The translations under genes and the position numbers were made by a program. Below are positions 54,666-63,390 of a DNA stretch of 64,000 nt, piece after piece; position 1 is the first letter of the stretch, and every line of letters begins with the position of its first letter. The notes below the pieces were generated by a model. The model was not told where the DNA came from. It ran no database searches and saw nothing but the letters and a program-made list of their open reading frames with translations. This DNA is from UBA5239 sp040391785 (GTDB lineage: Bacteria; Verrucomicrobiota; Lentisphaeria; Victivallales; Victivallaceae), in assembly GCA_040391785.1 (NCBI GenBank), contig JBEBXH010000025.1, forward strand, positions 1-64,000. The letters run 5' to 3'.

Positions 54666-55451
54666 TCACGAACTCCGGGTTGAATCTTTCGGCCCGGAGT
54701 TTTTTGTTGAATCCCCGAAATGGTTGCGGTTCCGCCCCGGGGAGAAATGATAAAACCGGGTGTAGAGCCGGATGAAATAATTGGGGTTTTCAAAGCCGCA
54801 TTGCTCCGCGGCTTCGGCCACGGAACAATTGGGATCGCGCAGCAGGTTTTTGGCGTGTGCCAACCGCAGTTTCTGCAGATAGTGCACCGGCGAATCGTGG
54901 CAGTGATCCTGAAACAGCGAACGCAGATAACTGGTGCTGACGCCCGCCGCCCTGGCGGTATCCGTCACGTTGATCGGCCGGCGGTAATTGCTGTGCAGGA
55001 AATCAAGGGCGCGGCGCAGCCCCGGCGGCAGTGCCGTATACCGGGAATTGTGCTCCTCCAACTTGCGCAAATGAAGCAGCAACGAATAAACGAGCCCGTC
55101 CGCCCCGGTGAAGTCATTGGCGGCGGTCATCCGCCACAGCTCAAGCATGAGTCGCCGGACCCGTGGTGATCCTGCCGTGTTCAGCGTCCGCCAGCTGGAC
55201 TGGAACAGTGTATTTTCCGCCTGAAAAACGCAATATAAATTGGCTTCGCCCGACGCATTGACCTGATTATGGGAAACCCCCGGCGGAATCACCAGCAAAT
55301 CACCGCGATTACCGCAGAAACGCCCCAGTGGGCTTTCGATGGTGCAGCTTCCGCGCAGTACCAGAATCAGTTCGCTGCCCGCGTGTTTGTGATAAGGTAC
55401 CTCGGCGGCGCGGTTGTGAAATCCGGCATGTGAAAAAATCGGCAGTTCCAT
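54666..55451 (-). CDS. AraC-family regulator with cupin sensor
   Basis: 261-residue regulator: cupin domain (HAGSELILVLRGSCTIES, VIPPGVSHNQV) then AraC HTH domain (YRRPINVTDTARAAGVSTSYLRSLF, quoted in part: VTDTARAAGVSTSYL; AAEQCGFENPNYFIRLYTRFY). I start it at ATG 55451 behind AAGGAG, not the frame start at 55499. Its last 12 codons overlap the terminator of the convergent dehydrogenase operon. It is divergent from the nucleoside hydrolase gene. Confidence 0.87.
   Translation of the reverse strand: MELPIFSHAGFHNRAAEVPYHKHAGSELILVLRGSCTIESPLGRFCGNRGDLLVIPPGVSHNQVNASGEANLYCVFQAENTLFQSSWRTLNTAGSPRVRRLMLELWRMTAANDFTGADGLVYSLLLHLRKLEEHNSRYTALPPGLRRALDFLHSNYRRPINVTDTARAAGVSTSYLRSLFQDHCHDSPVHYLQKLRLAHAKNLLRDPNCSVAEAAEQCGFENPNYFIRLYTRFYHFSPGRNRNHFGDSTKNSGPKDSTRSS
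54671..54705 (+). terminator. Intrinsic terminator of the isomerase-dehydrogenase operon
   Basis: Nine-bp perfect stem AACTCCGGG (54671-54679) with CCCGGAGTT (54693-54701), 13-base loop, followed by TTTT. It lies inside the 3' coding end of the convergent AraC gene. Confidence 0.85.
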
Positions 55452-55528
55452 ATCGATTGCTCCTTGCGTATAGATTAATCCGGCTTTGAGATTTTTCAAG
55501 CGATATGTGCTTATAAATTCCTCTTTTG

Positions 55529-55572
55529 TGCAGATGTCTGCAATTGATTGTGTCGCAATGTACAGTTATAAT
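55529..55572 (+). promoter_or_regulatory. Promoter and operator of the nucleoside hydrolase gene
   Basis: TTGATT (55544-55549), 17-bp spacer, TATAAT (55567-55572). Just upstream is TGCAGA-TG-TCTGCA (55529-55542), a 6+6 inverted repeat that may bind the divergent AraC-type regulator. Confidence 0.7.
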
Positions 55573-55599
55573 TAATAGCAACCAACAGGAGAGTATGCA

Positions 55600-56493
55600 A
55601 TGAAAACAGCAATTCCGGTAATTCTCGATACGGATATCGGCGGCGATATCGACGACACCTGGGCCCTGGGTATGATGCTCAATTCAAATGAACTCGATCC
55701 GAGGCTGGTCCTGACCTGTACGGCCGACACCGTTTACCGGGCGAAGATATGCTGCAAATTTCTCGACGCGGCCGGGCGCGGGGAGGTGCCGGTCGGGGTA
55801 GGGCTGCGATTCGCCTCGGACGGTCCGCGCGAGCGTCAGCTGGACTGGGTGCGGGATTACCGGCTTAAGGATTATTCCGGTACGGTTTATGAGGATGGAA
55901 TCGCGGCCGCTATCGCGCAAATGGAGCAGGCGGACGAATTGACCGTGATCTGCATCGGCCCCCTGACCAACATCGCGGAAATCTGCCGCCGCCGCCCGGA
56001 TTTGATCGCGAAATGCCGCATGGTGGCGATGGCCGGCTCGATACGGCGCCAGCATCGCGGACTTGACGGCGCGATCGCCGAGTTCAATGTCGTCAAGGAC
56101 ATCAAGGCGGCGCAAACGGTATTTGCCGCTCCCTGGAAAAACATCACCATCACGCCGCTGGACAGCTGTGGGACGGTGGTTCTGGACGGGGATTTATATC
56201 AACAGGTTTTGCATTCGGACAAGGTCATTCCGCGCTGCATTGTGGACAACTACCGGATCTGGCTCGGCGAAAATACCGGGAAAAGCGAAAAAGAGAGTTC
56301 CGTCCTGTTCGACACGGTGGCGATCTATCTGGCATTTGCCACGGAGTTGTTGACGATGGAAAAGCTGAAACTGACGATCGACGACGAAGGCTATACGCGG
56401 ATCAGCGAATCCGGGCGCGAGGTTGATGTGGGCACCGGCTGGAAATCGGAAGAGGCGTTTATGGAGCTATTGGTTTCGCGTCTGCTTACCTGA
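55600..56493 (+). CDS. Inosine-uridine-preferring nucleoside hydrolase-like protein
   Basis: 297-residue enzyme of the IU nucleoside hydrolase fold, cleaving ribosides to base and ribose using a calcium site. The N-terminal calcium motif is D10-T-D12-IGGDID18-D19, with VICIGPLTNIAEICRR (conserved GPLTN), MAGSIRR and the AEFNVVKD segment following; the late SSVLFDTVAIYLA Asp completes the site. Relatives act on other glycosides too, and in this sugar-regulator setting the substrate is open. AGGAGAG precedes the ATG. Confidence 0.87.
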   Translation: MKTAIPVILDTDIGGDIDDTWALGMMLNSNELDPRLVLTCTADTVYRAKICCKFLDAAGRGEVPVGVGLRFASDGPRERQLDWVRDYRLKDYSGTVYEDGIAAAIAQMEQADELTVICIGPLTNIAEICRRRPDLIAKCRMVAMAGSIRRQHRGLDGAIAEFNVVKDIKAAQTVFAAPWKNITITPLDSCGTVVLDGDLYQQVLHSDKVIPRCIVDNYRIWLGENTGKSEKESSVLFDTVAIYLAFATELLTMEKLKLTIDDEGYTRISESGREVDVGTGWKSEEAFMELLVSRLLT

Positions 56494-56549
56494 ACGCTTT
56501 TCCGTGGTTACAAATTCCCGTTGAGTAGATTGAATTTTGCGATCGGCGC

Positions 56550-56576
56550 TTGAAAATAGGGTCCGGATGGTATAAT
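56550..56576 (+). promoter_or_regulatory. Possible promoter of the histidine kinase gene
   Basis: TTGAAA (56550-56555) and TATAAT (56571-56576) with a short 15-bp spacer, 26 nt before the ATG. The good -10 box supports it, the spacer is suboptimal. Confidence 0.45.
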
Positions 56577-56602
56577 TTGGGAAAAACCATTTTGAGAGAC
56601 CT

Positions 56603-59275
56603 ATGAAAATACAAACCAAGTTGACCGGTTTTTTTATTCTCCAGCTCGCGGTGTTCTCTTATCTGCTGATCTGGCTGAGCTCATTTTCCTACAGGCAGGA
56701 GGTTTACCGCCTGAACCGGGCCGTGGCCAAGGAGCGCATCCAGAATATGATGGTGATGCTGGAGAGTCACGCCAATATTTATATGGATGCCGAGGGAGAA
56801 AACCAGCGCAAGGCCCAGGAGCGCGCGTTGGAAGCCATCCGCAGCCAGTATCAGATCGAGGGGATCGCGTACCCGGTCATCATGGACAACCGTGGTAATT
56901 TCCTGGCGCATCCGGGCAGCGATGAGGACTGGGAGCCTTTGGACCGCACGGATACTTACAGTCTGCTGAAAACCGGCAGCGGCGAAATCAGGATGCCGGG
57001 CAACGGGGGCAGGACGATTCATTTTGAGCTGTTCAAGCCGTGGAACTGGCTGATCGGGTTTTCGATTCCGGAAAAAAGCACGTTTCTCAGCAGTTTGACT
57101 TTTGATGCCAATTACCGGCTGGTGATCGCGGTGTTGTGCGGGGTAGGGGTGGTGGCGGGGTGCCTCTCGCTGCTGCTGCAGAAGGCGCTGGCGCCGCTGA
57201 ACGGCCTCGTCGATTCCGCCACGGTCATGGCCAGGGGCAAGTTTCCCGAAGCCGGGGACTGGCGGCAGTATTCCAACGATGAAATCGGGCTCCTCGGGCG
57301 TTCGTTCGACGATATGGCCGGCAAGATCCGCGACTCCATGGGCAAACTGCAGACGGAGATCCAGGAGCGCCGCAAGCGCGAACACGAAATCAGCGAGCTG
57401 CTCGAAAACTCACCGCTGCCGATCCTGATTATCCGCCCCGACCATACGTTCACCACCAACAATATGTTCAAGGACCTTTTCGGCTGGGGGCACAACGAAA
57501 TCGGCGATATCGCCAACTGGTTCGAGTCCGTGGTACCGCAGGAATATTACAGCGATCAGCCGGGAAACGTGTTGCGACAGATGCTGACCGCACAGCAGCA
57601 CACCGCCCACGTAGTGCTGCCGATCCGCTGCCGCAACGGCCGGCGGCTCGATATCGACATTCACCAGAAACTGATCGGTTACAACAACCTCCTGATGTTC
57701 AACGACCTGACCGAGCGCAAGACCGCCGAGCGCAAGCTCCGGCAGACCTGGAGTTATCTGAATTTGCTTTTTAACTCGATCCGGCTGCTGATTATCGCGG
57801 TTAACAACAAGGGGCAGATCACCCAGTGGAACCAGTCCATGGTCCGCGCCAGCGGCATCTCGGCCAAGAGCGCGCTGGGGGCGAGGCTGTGGAACGCGGC
57901 CCCCTTCATGCGGCCCTTCCGCTCGGAAATCGAGGAGGCGATTGCCGGCGGTTTCGTGCGCGAACTGTATCGCCAGACCATCGAGATTTCCGGCGAGAAA
58001 TATTTCAACATTTCGATCACGCCGCTGAGCAACAGCGAGACGCCCGGCGCGGTGATTATCCTCGAAGACGTGACCGAGTTGATCCACAAGGGCGAAGAGC
58101 TGATTCAGGCCCAGAAGATGGAGACGGTCGGCACTCTGACCGGCGGGCTGGCGCACGATTTCAACAACGTGCTCGGCGGCATCCGCGGGTCGCTCTCCAT
58201 GATTAACTACATCATCGACAAATCGCCGGACAAAATCGACGAAATCCGCGAATACATCGAGCTCTCGGAGAAATCAGTGGCGCGCGCCTCGAACATGGTG
58301 GAGCAGCTCCTGACCTTGTCGCGCAAGAGCAAGCTCACGGTCCAGCCCGTGAACCTGCGGGAAACGCTCGAAGGGGTTTTGAACCTCTGCCGGGTGTCGT
58401 TCGACAAATCAGTCATCCTGAAGGCGCATTATCCCGACGTATCGCCGATCGTGGAGGCGGACCAGACCCAGCTCGAACAAGTATTGCTGAATATCCTGAT
58501 CAACGCCGAACACGCGATGACGATCATGCGCCGTCCGGACGAGCCGCGCGGCGGCGTCATCGAAATCCGGGTGTCGCGGATCCTGCCGGAGTCGCTGAAT
58601 CACGACGTTCATGGTTACTACTGGGCAATATCGATCCGCGACCGTGGGGTCGGCATTCCGCTCGATCTGCAAATGAAGATTTTCGACCCGTTTTTCACCA
58701 CCAAGGAGAAAGGCAAGGGGTCCGGGCTCGGGTTGTCCATGGCGTACAACATCATTCTCCAGCATCAGGGGTTTATTGAGCTCAAATCGGAGCCGGGCAA
58801 GGGCAGTGAATTCATTATTTACCTGCCGGAACTTTTTGAGCACTCCGGCGTGACGGAGTTCGAACTGCCGGACCAGCAGGAGATCCCCGGCAGCGGCACG
58901 ATTCTGGTCATCGACGACGAAGAGGCGATCCGCAAAACCGCTGCCGGCATTCTGGATAGCCTCGGCTATTCGGTCATCACCGCCCGGGACGGCAACGAAG
59001 GGCTGGAAACGTACTCCGCGCGCCGTCATGAAATCGACGTGGTGCTGCTGGATATGGTCATGCCCGGCCTCTCCGGCAGGGATGTTTATGTCAAACTCAA
59101 GGAAATTGATCCGCAGGCCAGGGTGTTGCTTTCCTCCGGCTTTTTCAACGATCCGCGGGTCAATGAAGTGATGGCGATGGGCGTGGACGGCTTCCTGAAA
59201 AAACCGTATTCACGGATATCACTGAGTGTCGCCTTGCATCGCATCCTGAAAAAAGGCGGGCACAATGTATTATGA
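56603..59275 (+). CDS. Hybrid sensor histidine kinase (HAMP-PAS-PAS-HisKA-HATPase-REC)
   Basis: 890-residue membrane sensor kinase. Transmembrane helix about 8-28, periplasmic sensor to about 165, second helix about 172-192, HAMP (about 195-250), two PAS domains (about 265-375 and 380-490), HisKA with phospho-His518 in GLAHDFNNVLGG, HATPase with N (LLNILINAEHA), G1 (DRGVGIP), F (FDPFFTTKEKG) and G2 (GSGLGLSM) boxes, then a receiver domain with phospho-Asp817 (VVLLD-MVMPG) and the C-terminal KKP. No response regulator gene follows, so its own receiver probably relays the signal to an unlinked partner. It overlaps the next gene by 11 bp. Confidence 0.92.
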   Translation: MKIQTKLTGFFILQLAVFSYLLIWLSSFSYRQEVYRLNRAVAKERIQNMMVMLESHANIYMDAEGENQRKAQERALEAIRSQYQIEGIAYPVIMDNRGNFLAHPGSDEDWEPLDRTDTYSLLKTGSGEIRMPGNGGRTIHFELFKPWNWLIGFSIPEKSTFLSSLTFDANYRLVIAVLCGVGVVAGCLSLLLQKALAPLNGLVDSATVMARGKFPEAGDWRQYSNDEIGLLGRSFDDMAGKIRDSMGKLQTEIQERRKREHEISELLENSPLPILIIRPDHTFTTNNMFKDLFGWGHNEIGDIANWFESVVPQEYYSDQPGNVLRQMLTAQQHTAHVVLPIRCRNGRRLDIDIHQKLIGYNNLLMFNDLTERKTAERKLRQTWSYLNLLFNSIRLLIIAVNNKGQITQWNQSMVRASGISAKSALGARLWNAAPFMRPFRSEIEEAIAGGFVRELYRQTIEISGEKYFNISITPLSNSETPGAVIILEDVTELIHKGEELIQAQKMETVGTLTGGLAHDFNNVLGGIRGSLSMINYIIDKSPDKIDEIREYIELSEKSVARASNMVEQLLTLSRKSKLTVQPVNLRETLEGVLNLCRVSFDKSVILKAHYPDVSPIVEADQTQLEQVLLNILINAEHAMTIMRRPDEPRGGVIEIRVSRILPESLNHDVHGYYWAISIRDRGVGIPLDLQMKIFDPFFTTKEKGKGSGLGLSMAYNIILQHQGFIELKSEPGKGSEFIIYLPELFEHSGVTEFELPDQQEIPGSGTILVIDDEEAIRKTAAGILDSLGYSVITARDGNEGLETYSARRHEIDVVLLDMVMPGLSGRDVYVKLKEIDPQARVLLSSGFFNDPRVNEVMAMGVDGFLKKPYSRISLSVALHRILKKGGHNVL

Positions 59276-59873
59276 TTTTCACACCCACAGCCGCGAGCCT
59301 GTGCCCGAGGTGGTGAAAATGGTTTGCGTGAAGCCCGGCGAAACGGCTCCTGCGCCGTATTCGTGCGGTATCCACCCGTGGGATACTGCCGCCCCGGATA
59401 TCGACGCACAGCTGCAGTGGCTCGGCGAACACGCCGGTGAGTTGGCCGCCGTCGGCGAGATTGGGCTCGACCGCCTGCGGGGCGCGTCGCTGGACCGGCA
59501 GATCGTCATTCTTCGACGGCAGCTCGATCTTGCTTTGCTGCATAAACTGCCGGTGATCGCCCACGACGTCCGGTGCAGCGCCGAAATACTTGCGATACTG
59601 AAAGAGCCCGCGCGGGCGCTCTGGCACAAGGCCCCGACCGGAGCGAATAAACTGTGCCGCATCATCGACTCCGGCGCGACGGTATCCTTCGGCGGCCGCG
59701 ACCTGCAGCATCTCGACCCTGCGCTGGTGCCGCTGACGCAACTTGGGCTGGAAACCGATGATTCAGGCGACGACATCCGCGAGACCTATCAAGCCGCCGC
59801 CAAACTCTGGCAAATTCCGCTGACGCAGCTGCAGGAACAGCTGGCCGCGAACTTCCGGCGCCTTTTCGGCTGA
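59265..59873 (+). CDS. TatD-family metal-dependent hydrolase, short form
   Basis: 202-residue TatD-like protein, about 60 residues shorter than usual. DFHTHS (metal His pair) at the N-terminus, SCGIHPWD, GEIGLDR, a PVIAHDVR segment in place of the usual HxR/D, and the late ETDD all fit the metal-dependent hydrolase barrel. Such enzymes are often DNases or D-amino-acyl-type hydrolases. It overlaps the kinase gene and probably shares its transcript; a functional link is not evident. Confidence 0.75.
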   Translation: MYYDFHTHSREPVPEVVKMVCVKPGETAPAPYSCGIHPWDTAAPDIDAQLQWLGEHAGELAAVGEIGLDRLRGASLDRQIVILRRQLDLALLHKLPVIAHDVRCSAEILAILKEPARALWHKAPTGANKLCRIIDSGATVSFGGRDLQHLDPALVPLTQLGLETDDSGDDIRETYQAAAKLWQIPLTQLQEQLAANFRRLFG

Positions 59874-59879
59874 CCCCGG

Positions 59880-60737
59880 TTACTTATTTTTCCGGTAGGC
59901 GCCGGGGGGCTGGCCGCATTCGCGGGTGAAAATACGGCTGAAATAAAATTCATTGCTGAAACCGACGACGGAAGCGATCATTTTGATGGGCATTTCGGTG
60001 GAACGCAGTAAATTGCGGGCCCGCGCCATGCGGGTGTCGCAGAGCATGGCGTGAAACGATTTGCCGAAATGGAATTTCACCAGGTGGCAGGTATGGGTGT
60101 GGGATAGATGCAATGCCCCGGCCAGGTCGGCCAAGGTGATTTGTTCGTGCGCATGGTCTTCGACAAAACGGCGAATCATGGCGGATTTATCCGGCGATGT
60201 GCCGGCCTGGCTCCGGCAGAGTTCGGTATAATGCAGGATGCCCTGCCCGAAAATCTGCAGTTCAAGCGCCATGTCTTTCAGCAATTCCTGGTCGGCTGCC
60301 GCCAGATTCTTCCATATTTCGTGCAACCCGGCGGGAAGATTTTCCGGCGGTGCGGTATCCGCCGCCCGGAACACCCCGGCATAGAAAATCAGCCCTACGG
60401 AGCCCTGGCGTTCGATCGGGACCACCAGTTCCGTGACCCCTTTCCAGCATTCGCGGATGAATGGCGCTTTCAGGCGGTGGGCGCGGTTTTCTGTGCGGAT
60501 CATGCATTCTTCATGGCATTGTTTGTTCCAGCCGGATATTTCATAGCGGCCGGTAATGCAGTAAGGATGCATATGCATACTCCGGCCGGGAAAAAACGGT
60601 TCGCCGCCGGGAAAATACAGCACACCGCGGCAATCGTGGATCGTCAGGCGGATTCCATGTTTCGCTTCATAATGCTCAAGGGAAGCGGCCAGTGTCTTCA
60701 CCGGCGACTTCGGATCTATGGGGTCAAGAATAATCAT
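59880..60737 (-). CDS. AraC-family regulator with PocR-like sensor
   Basis: 285-residue regulator: an N-terminal PocR-type domain (about residues 1-170; HPYCITGRYEISGWNKQCHEECM..., quoted as HPYCITGRY and KQCHEECM, with conserved Cys residues) and a C-terminal AraC HTH (HEQITLADLAGALHLSHTH, MIASVVGFSNEFYFSRIF). I start it at ATG 60737 because the promoter's -35 box (60789-60794) overlaps the frame's earlier TTG/ATG codons. It is divergent from the FAD oxidoreductase gene and probably controls it. Confidence 0.82.
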   Translation of the reverse strand: MIILDPIDPKSPVKTLAASLEHYEAKHGIRLTIHDCRGVLYFPGGEPFFPGRSMHMHPYCITGRYEISGWNKQCHEECMIRTENRAHRLKAPFIRECWKGVTELVVPIERQGSVGLIFYAGVFRAADTAPPENLPAGLHEIWKNLAAADQELLKDMALELQIFGQGILHYTELCRSQAGTSPDKSAMIRRFVEDHAHEQITLADLAGALHLSHTHTCHLVKFHFGKSFHAMLCDTRMARARNLLRSTEMPIKMIASVVGFSNEFYFSRIFTRECGQPPGAYRKNK

Positions 60738-60766
60738 AAAATTGCCGTCAGTAATAATATTGTATA

Positions 60767-60794
60767 AAGATATAACATTTTTGTTCATTGTCAA
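60767..60794 (-). promoter_or_regulatory. Promoter of the PocR-AraC gene
   Basis: Minus strand TTGACA (60789-60794), 16-bp spacer, TATCTT (60767-60772). Its -35 hexamer overlaps that of the divergent promoter by five bases. Confidence 0.6.
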
Positions 60795-60816
60795 GAATGC
60801 ATCATGGCGTTATAAT
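60788..60816 (+). promoter_or_regulatory. Promoter of the FAD oxidoreductase gene
   Basis: TTGTCA (60788-60793), 17-bp spacer, TATAAT (60811-60816), 36 nt before the ATG. It shares its -35 region with the divergent AraC-gene promoter, so only one direction can be occupied by RNA polymerase at a time. Confidence 0.8.
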
Positions 60817-60851
60817 AAAAATATGTTCAACCATGACTGGAGGAAAGAACA

Positions 60852-62096
60852 ATGAATGATTATGATGTGATTATAGCGGGCGGCGGGCCCGCCGGAGTGG
60901 CTGCTGCGTATACTGCCGGCAAGTGCGGAGCCAGGGCGTTATTGCTGGAGCAGTCCGGGCGTCTCGGCGGAATGGCGACGCTGGCGCTGGTCGGTCCGTT
61001 ATTGGGCGAAGCGGACAGCCGTATTCAGCGGGAAATTATTTCGCACCTGGGGGGAAGAGTGGTCGATTTCCAGAAAATGGATATTGATTTATATGAACTG
61101 CTTACGGCACGGAATGTAACGGTGCTTCTGCATTCCACGGTAATCGGGGTATTGAAAGACGCCGCGGGCAAAGTTTGCGGGGTGCGCATGCAGTGCGCAG
61201 GAAATATCCATGAATTCAGAAGCAAAGCGGTCATCGACGCCACCGGCGACGGCGCCCTGGCGTTTCAGGTGGGTGTGCCTTATGAAATGGGGCGCGAGGA
61301 TGATCGGTTGTGCCAGCCGGTAAGCATCATGTTCACGGTGGCGGGGATCGCTCCGGGACGGCGCTTTTGCTGTGGTTCGGAAGAGGAGGCGCGCGTGTTG
61401 CACGTAGGAGAAAAGACCTGGGAAGAACTGGCATTGGCGGCACAGGAACAAGGGTTTTTGCCGGATACGGTGAGTGTGGTTCGCCTTTACAGTTCGCGCC
61501 GGGATGATGAAAATACGGTCAATGCGACTCAGGTGAATTATCTGGACGGAACCGACGCCGGGGACTTGACCCGCGGCGAAATTACCGCACGGAAACAGGT
61601 GTATGCGATTCTGGAATTCCTGCGCCGGAACCTGCCGGGTTATGAAAATGCATTCATATCGAATATGCCCGCCGCATTGGGGGTTCGGGAAACGCGGCGC
61701 TTCAAAGGGATGACACGTCTCAATAAGGCGGATTGCCTCGAAGGCCGGACGTTTGCGGACGCCATTGTCCGCGGGGCCAGCTTTCCGATCGACATACATA
61801 ATCCGGCAGGGGGCGGCCAGGCTGCCGCGCAGGATGTTTTTGCCCATACAGGAGTGGCTGAACGCGTCAAGCCTTATAGCATTCCATACGGCGTGATGGT
61901 GCCTGAACAGTGCGATGGCTTGCTTGTTACCGGGCGCTGTATCGATGCCTCCCACGAAGCGCTGGCGAGCTGCCGGGTGATGGGGATCGCCATGGCCCTG
62001 GGGGCGGGCGCGGGAGCCGCCGCCGCCTACGCGGCGCAACACGGATGCGAACTTCGGGAGGTGCCGCCGACTGAATTGCACCCGATCCTTTTTTGA
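60852..62096 (+). CDS. FAD-dependent oxidoreductase
   Basis: 414-residue flavoprotein of the FAD_oxidored type common in polysaccharide-degrading PVC bacteria. The dinucleotide-binding motif VIIAGGGPAGVAAAY (residues 7-20) and the second FAD block AVIDATGDGALAFQVG are clear; a C-terminal DGLLVTGRCIDASHEAL and GAGAGAAAAYA complete the flavin site. Substrate unknown. AGGAAAG precedes the ATG. Divergent from the PocR-AraC regulator, single-gene unit. Confidence 0.85.
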   Translation: MNDYDVIIAGGGPAGVAAAYTAGKCGARALLLEQSGRLGGMATLALVGPLLGEADSRIQREIISHLGGRVVDFQKMDIDLYELLTARNVTVLLHSTVIGVLKDAAGKVCGVRMQCAGNIHEFRSKAVIDATGDGALAFQVGVPYEMGREDDRLCQPVSIMFTVAGIAPGRRFCCGSEEEARVLHVGEKTWEELALAAQEQGFLPDTVSVVRLYSSRRDDENTVNATQVNYLDGTDAGDLTRGEITARKQVYAILEFLRRNLPGYENAFISNMPAALGVRETRRFKGMTRLNKADCLEGRTFADAIVRGASFPIDIHNPAGGGQAAAQDVFAHTGVAERVKPYSIPYGVMVPEQCDGLLVTGRCIDASHEALASCRVMGIAMALGAGAGAAAAYAAQHGCELREVPPTELHPILF

Positions 62097-62140
62097 CCGA
62101 TTTCCGCCAACGACTACCAAAAGTAGAATTCATGGGACGA

Positions 62141-62206
62141 ATGGGACCATATGAGACATATGGGAAACAGGCAATAAACTCAAAAACAGTTTCCCATAGG
62201 TCCCAT
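62141..62206. repeat. 9-nt-unit inverted repeat (ATGGGA variant)
   Basis: Left side 62141-62168 with 9-nt spaced ATGGGACCA / TATGAGACA / TATGGGAAA units; right side 62189-62206. TATGGGAAAC (62159-62168) pairs perfectly with GTTTCCCATA (62189-62198), and ATGGGACC (62141-62148) with GGTCCCAT (62199-62206). It is the same style of element as the ATGGAC arrays. It lies in the 279-base gap after the FAD oxidoreductase and may act as a transcription end. Confidence 0.75.
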
Positions 62207-62303
62207 CCGGCCTGTTCGGCAAAATATGATCCGTGCTTGTCTGTTCGTTTCTGCAACTTGTTTCTCATTTTGTGTTTTTTCTGAGAAATTTCGGCGCAGG
62301 TAC

Positions 62304-62356
62304 TTGACAAAGCATAAAATTCCTGTATAATTTATAATAGTCAAGAAACAAGTTTC
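62304..62356 (+). promoter_or_regulatory. Promoter and operator of cassette 5
   Basis: TTGACA (62304-62309), 16-bp spacer, TATAAT (62326-62331), then GAAAC-AA-GTTTC (62345-62356), an inverted repeat that may be the operator of the LacI-type gene. Confidence 0.78.
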
Positions 62357-62375
62357 AGAAATGGAGAGTAACCGT

Positions 62376-63359
62376 ATGATCAGTATGGATGATGTTGCAG
62401 TTAAGGCGAAAGTCTCGAAAGCAACGGTCTCGCGGGTGCTTAACGGACGACAGACCGTTTCGCCCAAAATCCGCGAAAAAGTGCTGGCATCCTGTCGCGA
62501 ACTGGGTTACAAACTGAATCATAATATTCAGGACCTGATCCTGAAAAGCCGCAACGGTGCCACCCGCAATATTGCCTTTGTCGTGGTCAACAAGGAATTC
62601 GCCGACCCGGCTTACGCGCATTGGATCGACGGCATCAGCAAAGCGGTCAACGCGGCGCATTACCATTTGCTGCTGGTCAAGCTTTCGGGACAGGAGAGCA
62701 ATATTTTCGACCTGCCGCCCATCTTACGGGATGAACGCGTCGATGGAATCATCATGACCGGCGAGTTGCAGAAAAACACCGTTGAACTGGTTCGGAGCCT
62801 TGATTCCAAATGTGTGGTTCTGGGCAATTACAGCGAACGGCTCCTGAATGGCATGGCCAATGTCCGCTGCAAGACCGAGAGCCGCATCGGCTCGCTGATG
62901 GACCAGTTGATTAAGTCCGGCAAAAAACGCATCGGTTTTGTGGAAGAAAATCCCGACAATTACGAAGCGCAGGCACTGTTCACCGCATACCGCGAGGTAT
63001 TGGAGGAACATGGGCTTGAGTTCGACCCCGAGATCTGCTATTTCGGCAAGGGGTCCTTTACCGGTATTTTCGAGGCGATGCTGCCGGTGATGAAACGCAA
63101 AAAACTGCCGTTTGACAGCCTGGTCTGTCCGGATGTCCGGATCGGGCGCGAGGTTTGTTATCTGCTGTTCGGTCATTTCGGCCTGGAAAAAGCGATCAAT
63201 GTTACGCTGGCGACGTTTCGGCCCTTCGAATATTACAGTTTGCCGGTGCCGGTGATTTACCATAATATCGATGTTGAGGATTATACGATTGCGGCATTGC
63301 AGCACCTGATCAACCAGATCGAGAAAAACGAAAAACCGAAAACGATTTCAGCGAATTGA
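62376..63359 (+). CDS. LacI-family transcriptional regulator, cassette 5
   Basis: 327-residue repressor with HTH ISMDDVAVKAKVSKATVSRVLNG (residues 2-24, quoted in part: VAVKAKVSKATVSRVLNG), hinge ELGYKLNHNIQDL and sugar-binding domain (NIAFVVVNKEF, RVDGIIMTG, KRIGFVEEN). I choose ATG 62376, nine bases after GGAGAG, over ATG 62361, which lacks a ribosome-binding site and would add five residues ahead of the conserved HTH. It precedes a pseudopilin by 31 nt. Confidence 0.88.
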   Translation: MISMDDVAVKAKVSKATVSRVLNGRQTVSPKIREKVLASCRELGYKLNHNIQDLILKSRNGATRNIAFVVVNKEFADPAYAHWIDGISKAVNAAHYHLLLVKLSGQESNIFDLPPILRDERVDGIIMTGELQKNTVELVRSLDSKCVVLGNYSERLLNGMANVRCKTESRIGSLMDQLIKSGKKRIGFVEENPDNYEAQALFTAYREVLEEHGLEFDPEICYFGKGSFTGIFEAMLPVMKRKKLPFDSLVCPDVRIGREVCYLLFGHFGLEKAINVTLATFRPFEYYSLPVPVIYHNIDVEDYTIAALQHLINQIEKNEKPKTISAN

Positions 63360-63390
63360 CGAATCATAAAACCAAATCAGGAGAAAATAC

